Of a DNA stretch of 64,000 nt, positions 47,655 through 57,004 are shown one piece after another. A program made the position numbers and the translations under genes. Positions within the stretch are counted from its first letter, which is position 1. Every line of letters begins with the position of its first letter. The notes beneath the pieces were generated by a model. The model saw nothing but the letters and a program-made list of their open reading frames with translations. It had not been told where the DNA came from and made no database searches. Source of the stretch: Pseudomonas sp. MWU15-20650. GTDB taxonomy: Bacteria; Pseudomonadota; Gammaproteobacteria; Pseudomonadales; Pseudomonadaceae. Location: assembly GCF_023242475.1 (NCBI RefSeq), contig NZ_JALJFG010000003.1, forward strand, positions 186,001 through 250,000, in the 5' to 3' direction.

Positions 47655-47750
47655 TAGTCACCTTCCTTTTGAGCAGGCCGGAGCTATCTAGGAGCGAGTG
47701 AACTCGCGAGAAACACATCCTGAATGATGAAACCTGCCAGATACCCGTAT

Positions 47751-47778
47751 AGATGGGGGGGATTCTGGAAGATTCAAG
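47751..47778 (-). promoter_or_regulatory. Sigma-32 heat-shock promoter of clpB
   Basis: On the minus strand, CTTGAA (-35, 47773-47778), 14 bp, then CCCCATCT (-10, 47751-47758) match the sigma-32 consensus (CTTGAAA/CCCCATNT). It starts about 95 bp before the clpB ATG. Confidence 0.85.
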
Positions 47779-47808
47779 CTACAGACAGTTGACCTGGATC
47801 AGAAGAGT

Positions 47809-48534
47809 CTAGCGCTCAAGCCAGACAAGAGAGGCAAACCGGCCAGTGCGAGGGCTGCGACGGTAAGAAAAGAAGCGCGGATCGGTGACGGTGCAAAAAC
47901 CGCCACCATAGACAGCCGTGATACCGCGGGCAGCAAGCCGCAGGCGAGCCAATTGGTAGATGTCGGCCATGAACTTTCCGGGGTTGCGACTGGGCACAAA
48001 GGCTTCGACCGTTTCGGCATGTTCCTTCATAAAGGCTTCGCGCACTTCCGGGCCGACTTCAAAGGCATTTGGGCCAATTGCCGGCCCCAACCAGACCAAC
48101 ACTTCGCCAGGCTCAGCCTCCAGGCTTTCGAAAGCGGCCTCAAGCACACCCGCCGCCAAGCCACGCCACCCGGCATGGGCCGCTGCGACGCGGGTACCGG
48201 CACGGTTGCAGAACAACGCCGGAAGGCAATCGGCGGTCATCGATGTGCAGGCGATCCCAGGGGTGCTGGTCCAACTGCCATCCGCTTCGGCGATGCGTGA
48301 AGGGTCAGCCTCGACCACAGCCACCCCGTGAACCTGGCGTAGCCAGGCAGGCTGAATCTTGAACGATTCAGTAAGGCGGCGACGGTTTTCAACAACAGCC
48401 TCAAGGCTGTCCTCGACATGATCACCCAGGTTGAGGCTATCGAACGGCGCCAAACTGACGCCGCCCGCACGGGTGGTGACGCAGGCTTTGACCTGAGACG
48501 GCGCGGGCCAGTCAGGAATCAGCCAGTCACTCAT
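47809..48534 (-). CDS. pgeF: YfiH/PgeF multicopper-like oxidase family protein
   Basis: A 241-residue YfiH/LACC1-type enzyme. Members act as purine nucleoside phosphorylase/deaminase or as polyphenol oxidase, and in E. coli PgeF edits peptidoglycan precursors. Conserved metal-binding segments are visible: TRAGGVSLAPFDSLNLGDHV, CLPALFCN (in TADCLPALF) and AAAHAGWRG, plus the C-terminal GGGFCT motif. ATG 48534 overlaps the rluD stop by 4 nt, so it is translated after rluD. Confidence 0.9.
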   Translation of the reverse strand: MSDWLIPDWPAPSQVKACVTTRAGGVSLAPFDSLNLGDHVEDSLEAVVENRRRLTESFKIQPAWLRQVHGVAVVEADPSRIAEADGSWTSTPGIACTSMTADCLPALFCNRAGTRVAAAHAGWRGLAAGVLEAAFESLEAEPGEVLVWLGPAIGPNAFEVGPEVREAFMKEHAETVEAFVPSRNPGKFMADIYQLARLRLAARGITAVYGGGFCTVTDPRFFSYRRSPRTGRFASLVWLER

Positions 48535-49493
48535 CCGATAAATGCCTCACGGTCCTGCTTGAGCAATGACAACAACCAGACCAAGTCGTCTGGAAGAGGC
48601 GATTCCCAGCTCATACGCTTACCGCTCGTCGGATGATCCAGCTCCAGGAAGCGGGCATGCAGTGCCTGGCGAGGGAAGGACTTCAACGATTCAACCATGG
48701 TTGCACTGGCCGCCGGTGGAATGCGGAAGCGACCACCGTAGGCCGGATCTCCGACCAACGGGAAGTTAATGTGCGCCATGTGCACGCGAATCTGGTGCGT
48801 ACGACCGGTTTCCAGCTTGACCCGTACGTGCGTGTGGGAGCGGAAGCGCTCCAGCACGCGGTAATGGCTAACGGCCTGCTTGCCGCCTTCCATCACCGCC
48901 ATGCGCTGGCGCTGCTGGCCGTGGCGGCCGATAGGTGCGTTGATCTTGCCACCCGCCACCACGACGCCGATCACGATGCACTCGTAGATTCGGCTGACGC
49001 TACGGCTCTGCAACTGTGTGACCAGTTGCGTCTGGGCCTGAATGGTCTTGGCCACCACCATCAAGCCGGTGGTGTCCTTGTCCAGGCGGTGAACAATGCC
49101 GCAGCGCGGGACATTGATGATGTCCGGCACGTGGTGCAACAGGGCATTGAGCAAGGTGCCATCAGCGTGCCCGGCAGCCGGGTGAACCACCAGGCCAGCA
49201 GGTTTGTTGATGACCAGAATGTCGTCATCTTCATAGACGATATCCAGCTCAATGTCCTGGGCAACCCATTCTCCCTGGGCTTCCTGCTCGGCAGTCAGCT
49301 CAAGAATCGCACCGCCATGAACTATGTCTCGCGGGCGGATAACCGCTCCATCCACAGTCAGGCGGCCGTCTTTGATCCAGGCGGAAAGGCGCGAGCGCGA
49401 GTGCTCAGCGAATAATTGTGCGGCGACTTGATCGAGGCGTTGGCCGCCCAATTCGGACGGCACCTCTGCGCGAAGTTCAATTTTATCGGACAT
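48531..49493 (-). CDS. rluD: 23S rRNA pseudouridine synthase RluD
   Basis: Modifies U1911, U1915 and U1917 in helix 69 of 23S rRNA. The 320-residue protein has an N-terminal S4 domain (QRLDQVAAQLFAEHSRSRLSAWIKDG, read in parts) and the catalytic motif HRLDKDTTGLMV with its aspartate. It is divergent from bamD, as in PAO1, and overlaps pgeF by 4 nt. Confidence 0.95.
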   Translation of the reverse strand: MSDKIELRAEVPSELGGQRLDQVAAQLFAEHSRSRLSAWIKDGRLTVDGAVIRPRDIVHGGAILELTAEQEAQGEWVAQDIELDIVYEDDDILVINKPAGLVVHPAAGHADGTLLNALLHHVPDIINVPRCGIVHRLDKDTTGLMVVAKTIQAQTQLVTQLQSRSVSRIYECIVIGVVVAGGKINAPIGRHGQQRQRMAVMEGGKQAVSHYRVLERFRSHTHVRVKLETGRTHQIRVHMAHINFPLVGDPAYGGRFRIPPAASATMVESLKSFPRQALHARFLELDHPTSGKRMSWESPLPDDLVWLLSLLKQDREAFIG

Positions 49494-49642
49494 GCTCAGA
49501 CTAGGCGTGGCGTAGCCTTTGGTTTCGGCTGCGCGCTTGTGGTTAAATACGGCGTCTTTTGCCCCGAGGCTTTCAACGGGGCGCTCATCATAACAGGACG
49601 GCCCCGCCCAAGACAGCGGCCGTCATAGGGACGCAAGCCGCC

Positions 49643-50668
49643 ATGCAAGTGAAACACCTGCTGCTGATCGCCATCCTCGCCATGACTGCTGCTTGCTCGT
49701 CAACAAAGGACGTCGTCGACGAAAACCTGAGCGAAGTCGAGCTGTACCAGCAAGCTCAGAAAGACTTGGACAATAATAGCTACACCAGCGCCACAGCGAA
49801 GCTGAAGGCACTGGAGTCGCGCTATCCGTTCGGGCGCTACGCCGACCAGGCCCAGCTTGAGCTGATCTACGCCAACTACAAGAACGCCGAGCCGGAAGCT
49901 GCCAAGTCCGCCGCCGAGCGTTTTATCCGCCTGCACCCACAGCACCCGAACGTGGACTACGCCTACTACATGAAGGGCCTGACCTCGTTCGACCAGGACG
50001 TTGGCCTGCTGGCGCGCTTCCTGCCGCTGGATATGACCAAGCGTGACCCGGGTGCTGCCCGCGACTCCTACAACGAGTTCGCCCAGCTGACCAGCCGCTA
50101 CCCCAACAGCCGCTACGCGCCGGACGCCAAGCAGCGCATGATCTACCTGCGCAACCTGTTGGCCTCCTACGAAATTCACGTAGCCCACTACTACCTGACC
50201 CGCCAGGCGTATGTAGCAGCCGCCAACCGTGGTCGTTATGTAGTGGAGAACTTCCAGGAAACCCCTTCCGTGGGTGACGGCCTGGCAGTGATGACCGAGG
50301 CTTACCAGCGCCTGCACCTGGACGCCCTGGCAAGCACCAGCCTGGAAACGCTGAAACTCAACTACCCGGACCATCCGAGCCTGAAAGACGGCCAGTTCGT
50401 GCCTCAGGTCGCCGAAGCTGACAACCGTTCGTGGCTGAGCAAGTACACCCTGGGCCTGATCGAATCCCGTCCACCGCTGCCGCCGGGCGAAACCCGCGCC
50501 AACCAGGACGTGATCAAACAGTACCAGGACGCCAAGGACGCCATTCCTTCGGACCTCAAGCCACATGACGAGAACGGTGACGTGATCGAAGAGCAGGCAC
50601 CACAGGCCCTAGGAAACAACGAAGACCGCTCGTGGTTCAGCTACATGACCTTCGGTGTGTTCGATTGA
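49643..50668 (+). CDS. bamD: Outer membrane assembly lipoprotein BamD (ComL)
   Basis: Essential lipoprotein of the BAM complex that inserts beta-barrels in the outer membrane. The 341-residue precursor has a lipobox with cysteine in MTAACSS, then TPR helices ([36 protein letters not shown]). The C-terminal tail (~290-341) is longer and more acidic than in E. coli BamD (245 residues), which is common in pseudomonads. ATG 49643 was chosen, since a longer frame to 49559 lacks a signal peptide at its start. Confidence 0.95.
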   Translation: MQVKHLLLIAILAMTAACSSTKDVVDENLSEVELYQQAQKDLDNNSYTSATAKLKALESRYPFGRYADQAQLELIYANYKNAEPEAAKSAAERFIRLHPQHPNVDYAYYMKGLTSFDQDVGLLARFLPLDMTKRDPGAARDSYNEFAQLTSRYPNSRYAPDAKQRMIYLRNLLASYEIHVAHYYLTRQAYVAAANRGRYVVENFQETPSVGDGLAVMTEAYQRLHLDALASTSLETLKLNYPDHPSLKDGQFVPQVAEADNRSWLSKYTLGLIESRPPLPPGETRANQDVIKQYQDAKDAIPSDLKPHDENGDVIEEQAPQALGNNEDRSWFSYMTFGVFD

Positions 50669-50685
50669 TTGTTTGATGCAACGTG

Positions 50686-50712
50686 AAAGGGAGCCCTCAG
50701 GGCTCCCTTTTT
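50686..50712 (+). terminator. Terminator after bamD
   Basis: A perfect 11-bp stem AAAGGGAGCCC/GGGCTCCCTTT with loop TCA followed by T residues, 17 bp after the stop. Confidence 0.92.
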
Positions 50713-50792
50713 AATGGGCCAGCAGTACTGCGCTGTGCGCATTCCAGGCCCTTGGCTAAACTTGCTTATTCCACGTCGAGAAAGTGCCCATC

Positions 50793-51026
50793 ATGCTTCG
50801 TCTACTGTTCTGGATTGCCGTCATTGCCGCCGCAGTATGGTTCTGGCGCAAATTCAAAAACCCTGCAGCCCTGCAGCAACGGTCCGCCGAGCCAGGTGCA
50901 GCCATGATGGTGCGGTGCGCCCACTGCGGCGTGCATCTACCACAAGATCGCGCGCTGAACTCACGGCAGGAGTGGTACTGCAGCCAAGCGCACCTGGAAC
51001 AAGGGCCAAAGACTATCCAGCGTTGA
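50793..51026 (+). CDS. PP0621-type small zinc-ribbon protein
   Basis: A 77-residue protein with one N-terminal membrane helix (LRLLFWIAVIAAAVWFW) and a four-ligand zinc pattern (CAHCGVHLPQ and YCSQAH). It matches the short pseudomonad PP0621 family. ATG 50793 is preferred to GTG 50784. Its end overlaps the convergent thiO by 14 bp. In PAO1 the pilS and pilR genes lie in this region; here they do not. Confidence 0.8.
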   Translation: MLRLLFWIAVIAAAVWFWRKFKNPAALQQRSAEPGAAMMVRCAHCGVHLPQDRALNSRQEWYCSQAHLEQGPKTIQR

Positions 51027-52122
51027 GGCGACCGACGGGCGCGTAAGGCGCCGGATCAATGATCGGTGTACGCGCCAGCAGCAAATCGGCGAATAGCTGG
51101 CAGGACGCCGGCGCAAGCACCAGGCCGTTGCGGTAGTGCCCACAGTTGAGCCACAACCCCTTGAAACCAGGAACCTCGCCGATATAAGGGATACCCTCCG
51201 GCGAGCCGGGCCGCAAACCAGCCCAGTGCCCCACCACCTCGGCGCCTGCCAAGGCTGGAATCAGCTCAACCGCAGAAGCCTTGAGGCTTTCCAATGCTGT
51301 GTCGGTCGGCGTCTTGTCGAACCCTTCATGTTCCAACGTGCTGCCAATCAGAATGTGTCCATCACGTCGCGGTATCGCATAGCGCCCCTTGGCCAGGACC
51401 ATACTCGACAAGAAGTCCGAAGCGCACTTGTACAAGATCATTTGGCCTTTGACCGGCTCAACCGGCAGCGACAAGCCCAGCGTGCCCAGTAACTTCCCAC
51501 TCCAGGCTCCCGCGGCAAGCACGACCTGATCGCCAAAAACCTGACCTGTGGCCGTATTCACGCCCACCACGGCATCCCCATCCCGAACAAACCCTGAAAC
51601 CTCACATTGCTCGTGAATTGTCACGTCGGGTAACGCCAGCAGCGCAGCTCTAAGGGATTTGACCAGCCGAGGGTTGCGCACATTGGCCACATCAGCCATG
51701 TAGATCGCCTGGGAGTAACCGCCCCCAAGCACCGGAACCGCATCATGGGCGGCCGACACATCCACTTTGCTCAGTGGCCTCCCCTCACGCGCAGCCCAGG
51801 CCAATGCTTCAGCCTCGTCATCCAGATCGAGCCAATACAGCCCCGTCGTGTGAACTTCAGGGTCGACACCGGTGGCAGTAAACAGCCGCTGCGCCAGTTG
51901 TGGATAAAAATCCTGGGACCAATGGGCCAAAGCAGTGACCGCTGGGCTGTAGCGCCACGGATACAACGGCGAAACAATACCCCCGCCCGCCCACGAAGAT
52001 TCCTGCCCCAGCCCCGCACGCTCCAGCAGTATGACCGCCTGCCCTTGGGTGGCCAGGTTGAACGCCGTCAACAACCCAATGACTCCACCGCCGACAATCA
52101 CTACTTGCTGTTGCTTAGCCAT
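51013..52122 (-). CDS. thiO: Glycine oxidase ThiO (FAD-dependent)
   Basis: A 369-residue DAO-family flavoenzyme that oxidises glycine to iminoacetate for thiazole (thiamine) synthesis. The FAD dinucleotide motif VVIVGGGVIGLLTA begins at residue 7. C-terminal GLRPGSPEGIPYIGEVPGFKGL and the GHYRNGLVLAP motif are typical. The start is ATG 52122 (another ATG one codon earlier). The minor pilin genes follow upstream on the same strand, 62 bp away, as in PAO1 where PA4548 neighbours fimT. Confidence 0.9.
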   Translation of the reverse strand: MAKQQQVVIVGGGVIGLLTAFNLATQGQAVILLERAGLGQESSWAGGGIVSPLYPWRYSPAVTALAHWSQDFYPQLAQRLFTATGVDPEVHTTGLYWLDLDDEAEALAWAAREGRPLSKVDVSAAHDAVPVLGGGYSQAIYMADVANVRNPRLVKSLRAALLALPDVTIHEQCEVSGFVRDGDAVVGVNTATGQVFGDQVVLAAGAWSGKLLGTLGLSLPVEPVKGQMILYKCASDFLSSMVLAKGRYAIPRRDGHILIGSTLEHEGFDKTPTDTALESLKASAVELIPALAGAEVVGHWAGLRPGSPEGIPYIGEVPGFKGLWLNCGHYRNGLVLAPASCQLFADLLLARTPIIDPAPYAPVGRLNAG

Positions 52123-52184
52123 CATTTGATCCAGCCGATAAAAAGGGAAAGGCGCGCCCGGCGCCCATTCATCCAGCACTCGCA

Positions 52185-52586
52185 TCACTGCCCCCAGCAC
52201 GTCTTGCGCGACATCTCAGGCTGCGCCCCGGGATTGCTGCGCATACCGGTGCTGGTCAAGCTGAAGGTCCCACAGGCGTCGCTCGCCATGACTGAGTTCG
52301 CGGCAGGCGTCGCTAGCAGGTCAAAATCCTGGGGGTTTAATACAACACTGATTCTATAGTGATCATTGCCCGCGCTGATGCCGCCTGCATCAATAAAAGT
52401 GCCGTTCCTCGTGTAAAAACGCTCCAGATGCTGAGCTTGTTCCGTCAACAACGCGACGACTTGCGCGCGATACACCTTTTTTACCTGGCCGGTGTACCCG
52501 GGATAAGCGATCCCTGCCAGCAACGCGATGATCGCCACGACGATCAGTAGCTCGATCAGGGTAAACCCCTGGCTGTCCGTGCCCAT
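52185..52586 (-). CDS. pilE: Type IV minor pilin PilE-like
   Basis: A 133-residue prepilin with leader MGTDSQG cut before Phe (GFTLIELLIVVAIIALLAGIAYPGY). Two cysteines near the end (DACGTF and KTCWGQ) suggest a disulfide loop, as in PilE-type minor pilins. ATG 52586 gives the short leader; the frame extends far upstream but that part is inside pilX. It is last in the pilV-pilW-pilX-pilE set. PilE naming rests on order and on the C-terminus. Confidence 0.8.
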   Translation of the reverse strand: MGTDSQGFTLIELLIVVAIIALLAGIAYPGYTGQVKKVYRAQVVALLTEQAQHLERFYTRNGTFIDAGGISAGNDHYRISVVLNPQDFDLLATPAANSVMASDACGTFSLTSTGMRSNPGAQPEMSRKTCWGQ

Positions 52587-52597
52587 CCAATTGCTCC

Positions 52598-53128
52598 TTA
52601 TTGAAGTTGCCGCCATAGAATCCGCCGAAACCTCACGCTGCCCTCCTCGTCTACCCGCGCATAGACGGTCTCCAGCACCGTGCGCGATTGGCCACCGAGC
52701 CCGACGGCAGTCACCCGAAACAGCGCAGCCGGGGCATGCGAGGGCAAATGAACCAGCCCGGTACCACCCCCCAGGAATTGAACGCCGTAGAACCCACCCT
52801 TCATGGCCACCCACGTGATCGCCGAGACCGGGTTCACCCCGGCACCCACCAACGAAAAGGCTTCATCGGGGGGCGCACAAGTGATGATTGAGTGACACAT
52901 GGGCAACGTGCGACCAACCGTCTGTACCGCCGACTCCCCCAATCTCAGGCCGCTTTCGGCACGTTGAAACGATTGGTTGCGTTGCCACAGGCTGCCGGCG
53001 TTTTTTTGCTGGGATATCGCGCCCTGCAATGCTGACAACCCCAGCAGTGACAACAGCAGCAGGAATACCAGGCTGACCAGCAACACCATGCCCACCTGCC
53101 GCACATGAATATCCTCACACTTGGTCAT
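52598..53128 (-). CDS. pilX: Type IV pilus assembly protein PilX-like
   Basis: A 176-residue PilX N-domain protein: short polar leader, then VGMVLLVSLVFLLLLSLLGLS as the assembly helix. Cys residues occur at MCHSIITC. The family is diagnostic of minor pilins in the pilVWX cluster. The gene ends 11 bp before pilE and starts 5 bp after pilW; the operon is tight. Confidence 0.85.
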   Translation of the reverse strand: MTKCEDIHVRQVGMVLLVSLVFLLLLSLLGLSALQGAISQQKNAGSLWQRNQSFQRAESGLRLGESAVQTVGRTLPMCHSIITCAPPDEAFSLVGAGVNPVSAITWVAMKGGFYGVQFLGGGTGLVHLPSHAPAALFRVTAVGLGGQSRTVLETVYARVDEEGSVRFRRILWRQLQ

Positions 53129-53133
53129 CGGCC

Positions 53134-53838
53134 CTACCCCAGCCGATTTCGCAGCGCCGCCACGACACTGTAGGTCTGATCTTTCACCCGCCCTGTCGGG
53201 TCTTGCAATGTCATGAGAATACGCACGCTACGTATCAACGCTTCGTCGAATGGGTTGCTGTCGTAACGCACCACCTCCATTGATGCCGGTTTCGCCGCCA
53301 TGCCAAAACTGATCTCGAATGCCCCCACGTTTTCGATCAGTACGGCTTTGGCCGGTGCTGCCGGCGTACTGACCTTCACCTGCCCCGACTCGTAGGTGTA
53401 GGTGAGCTGGCGTAGGGCAAAACGGATCTGCCCAGGGAGAGGCGGGTATGTTCCCTCATAAGCCTGGGCGGCGGTCTTGCAGTCCGACAGTATCGTCCAG
53501 TCAGGCTTGCCGGCACCGTCGCCGACGTTCGCGGTAACCAATGTCAAAGCCTTTGTATTCCCCGACGCCACCCAGCTCACCGGCCGGTGAAAAGCGGCAG
53601 GAGCGCCCTCGATAAATGCCACATCCAGACAACCCAACATGCCCGCCTGGCGGATATCCTGCGTCATCTTGCTCAAGACGAACCGTGCATCATCCTGCAG
53701 CGTCATGGCGGCCTGCTGGCTGGCGTGGGTCAATCGCGAACTGATCAATACCTGGCTCGCCCCCAGTACCAGCAGCAGCCCGACGGCCAACGCCAGCAAC
53801 AATTCCACCAGGCTGAACCCCCATGCACGACGGCTCAT
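53134..53838 (-). CDS. pilW: Type IV pilus assembly protein PilW-like
   Basis: A 234-residue prepilin with leader MSRRAWG cut before FSLVELLLALAVGLLLVLGAS, matching PilW. Its ATG overlaps the pilV stop by 4 nt. PilW helps prime pilus assembly with PilX and PilY1; no pilY1 gene is seen behind pilX here. Confidence 0.85.
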   Translation of the reverse strand: MSRRAWGFSLVELLLALAVGLLLVLGASQVLISSRLTHASQQAAMTLQDDARFVLSKMTQDIRQAGMLGCLDVAFIEGAPAAFHRPVSWVASGNTKALTLVTANVGDGAGKPDWTILSDCKTAAQAYEGTYPPLPGQIRFALRQLTYTYESGQVKVSTPAAPAKAVLIENVGAFEISFGMAAKPASMEVVRYDSNPFDEALIRSVRILMTLQDPTGRVKDQTYSVVAALRNRLG

Positions 53839-54320
53839 TGCAACGCTCCCGGCTCATTGGCGATGCGCCCGACCAGGGTGAAGGTTTCCTGTGCTGCCGG
53901 GCTGTTTACGACCCTCGCATTCTCCCAACTGATGCTGATGGTGACCTCCGGCCCGCTGACCGCCACGGCCCCTTTGGCCCCTTCGCCAGCAAAACCGATG
54001 ATATTGGCCTCAAAGTCATGCAGGTCCACATCACGTACGCTGGCGGTCGAAGTGCTAGGCGGCGCCTGTTCGGATTTACCCCATGAGTAATCAGCGCCTG
54101 TGTTGGCGCGGATTCGGTCGAGCATGTCGTAGGCGATAAAACTGGCCTGGCTGGTCATCCTGGCGCTGTCGGTGTACTTGAGCGCATTGAGCTGGACCAC
54201 CGCCGCCCCCAGGAGGCCGATGGCCAGGATCAACAACGCAACCAGCACCTCGACCAGGGTCATGCCAGATTGGTACCGATAAAAAGCGCGCAAATAAAAT
54301 GTAGGTGGGCTGGCAAGCAT
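53835..54320 (-). CDS. pilV: Type IV pilus modification/minor pilin PilV-like
   Basis: A prepilin with the cleavage region YQSG/MTLVEVLVALLILAIGLLGAA, typical of PilV. From ATG 54320 the product is 161 residues with a 19-residue leader; TTG 54293 (10-residue leader) is an equally likely start and better matches the normal leader length. The frame continues to 54545, but that part is unlikely to be translated. It is first of the pilV-pilW-pilX-pilE operon and divergent from fimT. Confidence 0.8.
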   Translation of the reverse strand: MLASPPTFYLRAFYRYQSGMTLVEVLVALLILAIGLLGAAVVQLNALKYTDSARMTSQASFIAYDMLDRIRANTGADYSWGKSEQAPPSTSTASVRDVDLHDFEANIIGFAGEGAKGAVAVSGPEVTISISWENARVVNSPAAQETFTLVGRIANEPGALQ

Positions 54321-54525
54321 TACCGTCGTCATCCATGTCGAAGGCCAGGGAAAGCAGGTAAAACCTGCCGTACGACCCAAGACTAGCGCCGGTTTTTGGT
54401 CGGCGCTGCGCCCGGAACAAAGGGAAATACTTTGGACAAAAAGGCCAGCATCCAGCGCCAAGGCCCACACGCTATACCTATACCGGCTGTTTGAAGATCG
54501 ACTCGCGTCCACGGAGGGAGCGCAC

Positions 54526-55056
54526 ATGACACAACGAGGGTTCACCCTGATCGAATTACTGCTGGGGCTGATCGTGACCGGCTTCCTGGCGCAGCTGGCG
54601 GTACCCGGCTTCCAGGGATTGCTCGAGTCACAGCAACGCCAAGGCGCAGCCCAGTCCTTGGCCGCCGGGCTGCGCTACGCTCGCTCAGAGGCCATTGCAC
54701 ACAATCGCGCCGTGATCATTCATGCGCGGGACGAGGACTGGAGCCTGGGCTGGCGAGTGATACTGGATGCCAGCGGGCGTGGCCATCTGGACGATGACAA
54801 TCCGGTACTGTTGGAGCAGCAAGGTAACCGGCGCGTTCCGATTGCGGGCAACGGGCCAGTCAAGGATCAAGTGCGTTTCAACGGATTGGGAGAGCCCGTC
54901 TTCACGGGTGGAGGGTTCCGCGCGGGCACCGTACATGTGTGCGATGCGAACCAGGCACAAAGCCTGTATCAGGTCGTGCTGGCCCCCAGCGGACGCATCA
55001 GCCTGCGCAGTGATAAGACCGAACAGGCATTATGCCGAGGCTCTTCCAGCACGTAG
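54526..55056 (+). CDS. fimT: FimT/GspH-type minor pilin
   Basis: A 176-residue prepilin with leader MTQRG cut before FTLIELLLGLIVTGFLAQLA and a GspH/FimT domain (SLAAGLRYARSEAIAHNRAV). The start follows GGAGGGAGCGCAC. It is alone on the plus strand, divergent from pilV, whereas fimT and fimU of PAO1 face the same way as the rest of the minor pilin operon. Whether it is FimT or FimU cannot be decided. Confidence 0.8.
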   Translation: MTQRGFTLIELLLGLIVTGFLAQLAVPGFQGLLESQQRQGAAQSLAAGLRYARSEAIAHNRAVIIHARDEDWSLGWRVILDASGRGHLDDDNPVLLEQQGNRRVPIAGNGPVKDQVRFNGLGEPVFTGGGFRAGTVHVCDANQAQSLYQVVLAPSGRISLRSDKTEQALCRGSSST

Positions 55057-55060
55057 GGGT

Positions 55061-56008
55061 TCAAAGCAACGAACGAACCCGCAGTTCCTTGGGCATGGAG
55101 AACGTGATGTTCTCTTCACGACCGGCCAGCTCATCGGCGCCGGTAGCGCCCCAAGCCTGCAATTGCTGGATCACGCCGCGCACCAGGACTTCCGGAGCCG
55201 AAGCGCCCGCGGTGATCCCGATACGCTCGACACCCTCGAACCAACTGCGCTGCATGTCTTCGGCGCCGTCGATCAAGTAGGCAGGCGTGGCCATGCGCTC
55301 AGCCAGCTCGCGCAGGCGGTTGGAGTTGGAACTGTTCGGGCTGCCGACCACCAGCACCACGTCACACTCATCCGCCAGTTGCTTGACCGCATCCTGGCGG
55401 TTTTGCGTGGCGTAGCAGATGTCATCCTTGCGCGGGCCGCCAATAGCCGGGAAGCGCGTGCGCAGGGCATCGATAACACGGCTGGTATCGTCCATGGACA
55501 ACGTGGTCTGGGTCACGAAGGCCAGGCGATCCGGATTGTGCACCTGCAAGTTGGCAACGTCTTTTTCGTCCTCCACCAAGTAGATGGCACCGCCATTGCT
55601 GGCATCGTACTGCCCCATGGTGCCTTCGACTTCGGGGTGGCCCGCGTGACCGATCAGGATGCACTCACGGCCGTCACGGCTGTAGCGCGCGACTTCGATA
55701 TGCACCTTGGTCACCAGGGGGCAAGTGGCATCGAATACTTTCAGGCCGCGGCCTGCCGCTTCAGTGCGCACAGCTTGCGAAACGCCGTGGGCACTGAAGA
55801 TCACAATAACGTCGTCCGGCACCTGGTCGAGCTCTTCGACAAAGATCGCGCCGCGTGCACGCAAGTCTTCGACCACAAACTTGTTGTGGACAACTTCGTG
55901 GCGCACATAAATCGGCGGCCCGAAGACTTCCAGGGCGCGGTTGACGATTTCGATCGCCCGGTCCACGCCGGCGCAGAAGCCACGGGGGTTGGCGAGTTTG
56001 ATTTGCAT
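55061..56008 (-). CDS. ispH: 4-hydroxy-3-methylbut-2-enyl diphosphate reductase IspH (LytB)
   Basis: Last enzyme of the MEP isoprenoid pathway, giving IPP and DMAPP, with a [4Fe-4S] cluster. The 315-residue protein has the three cluster cysteines: Cys12 in [12 protein letters not shown], one in [12 protein letters not shown] and one in [10 protein letters not shown]. Conserved [10 protein letters not shown] and [11 protein letters not shown] are visible. Upstream neighbours fkpB, lspA and ileS form the conserved envelope/translation operon. Confidence 0.96.
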   Translation of the reverse strand: MQIKLANPRGFCAGVDRAIEIVNRALEVFGPPIYVRHEVVHNKFVVEDLRARGAIFVEELDQVPDDVIVIFSAHGVSQAVRTEAAGRGLKVFDATCPLVTKVHIEVARYSRDGRECILIGHAGHPEVEGTMGQYDASNGGAIYLVEDEKDVANLQVHNPDRLAFVTQTTLSMDDTSRVIDALRTRFPAIGGPRKDDICYATQNRQDAVKQLADECDVVLVVGSPNSSNSNRLRELAERMATPAYLIDGAEDMQRSWFEGVERIGITAGASAPEVLVRGVIQQLQAWGATGADELAGREENITFSMPKELRVRSLL

Positions 56009-56049
56009 GCTATGCCTCGTGTCTTGCCCTGATAGGCCGAATTCGTCAG

Positions 56050-56502
56050 TCAGAGCGCTTTAACGTCGATGATTTCTACATCAAACGTCAAGGTTTTACC
56101 GGCCAGCGGATGGTTGAAGTCGATGGTCACTTGCGCGTCATCGAAGGCTTTGACCACACCGGGCAACTCGGTATTGGCCGCATCATTGAAGATCACCAGC
56201 AGCCCTTCCGACAGGTCCATGCCATCAAACTGCGAACGCGGGATGATCTGTACATTTTGCGGGTTGGGTTGGCCAAAGGCGTTTTCCGGCAAAATCTGCA
56301 GGTTGCGCTTATCGCCGGCCTTGAAGCCGAACAGGGCCGCCTCAAAACCCGGCAGCAGGTTACCGTCGCCGACCTTGAAGGTCGCCGGGGCCTTGTCAAA
56401 CGTGCTGTCGACCGTGTCGCCATTCTCCAGGCGCAATGCGAAATGCAAAGTGACTTCCGTGTTCTGGCCGATACGTTGTTCAGCCAATACCTGATCAGTC
56501 AT
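56050..56502 (-). CDS. fkpB: FKBP-type peptidyl-prolyl isomerase FkpB (SlpA)
   Basis: A 150-residue SlyD-like FKBP fold with IF domain; the opening is [21 protein letters not shown], the active-site region [13 protein letters not shown], and the end [19 protein letters not shown] 56502 gives the family start ([10 protein letters not shown]); the frame extends to 56583 without support. It overlaps lspA by 8 nt, matching PA4558 between lspA and ispH. Confidence 0.92.
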   Translation of the reverse strand: MTDQVLAEQRIGQNTEVTLHFALRLENGDTVDSTFDKAPATFKVGDGNLLPGFEAALFGFKAGDKRNLQILPENAFGQPNPQNVQIIPRSQFDGMDLSEGLLVIFNDAANTELPGVVKAFDDAQVTIDFNHPLAGKTLTFDVEIIDVKAL

Positions 56503-57004
56503 TGACGGTCTCTCCGGTTTTCTTACTTTTGAACATGTCCAGCGCCAACATGATTGCACCGACGGTGATGGCGCTGTCGGCAAAATTGAACGCCGGGAAG
56601 TACCAGCGGTTCTGCCAATGCACCAGGATAAAGTCGATCACATGGCCCAAGGCAATGCGGTCGTACAAGTTGCCCAACGCGCCGCCCAGCACCAGGGCCA
56701 GCGCGATGGCCAACCAGGTGTCATCGCGCCCCAGGCGCTTGAGCCAAACGACCAGCACCGCACCGACCACCACGGCGATCAGGGCAAACAGCCAGCGCTG
56801 CCAGCCGCCGCCGTCAGCCAGGAAACTGAACGCCGCGCCGGTGTTATAGGCCAGGGTCCAGCTGAAGTAATCCGGGATTACCACGATTTGCTGGAACATC
56901 TCCAAGGCGCCTTCGAAATGAGCCTTGCTGACCTGGTCGATAACCAGGACCAGCACACTCAGTACGAGCCAGCCCAGACGTCCAAAACGGCTGGTGTTAG
57001 GCAT
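56495..57004 (-). CDS. lspA: Lipoprotein signal peptidase LspA
   Basis: Inner-membrane aspartic protease, 169 residues, that cuts the signal from prolipoproteins after diacylglyceryl modification. It has four membrane helices and the two catalytic aspartates in [14 protein letters not shown] and [11 protein letters not shown] 57004 overlaps the ileS stop by 8 nt; a longer frame to 57043 would intrude into ileS. Lipoproteins such as BamD depend on it. Confidence 0.96.
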   Translation of the reverse strand: MPNTSRFGRLGWLVLSVLVLVIDQVSKAHFEGALEMFQQIVVIPDYFSWTLAYNTGAAFSFLADGGGWQRWLFALIAVVVGAVLVVWLKRLGRDDTWLAIALALVLGGALGNLYDRIALGHVIDFILVHWQNRWYFPAFNFADSAITVGAIMLALDMFKSKKTGETVND

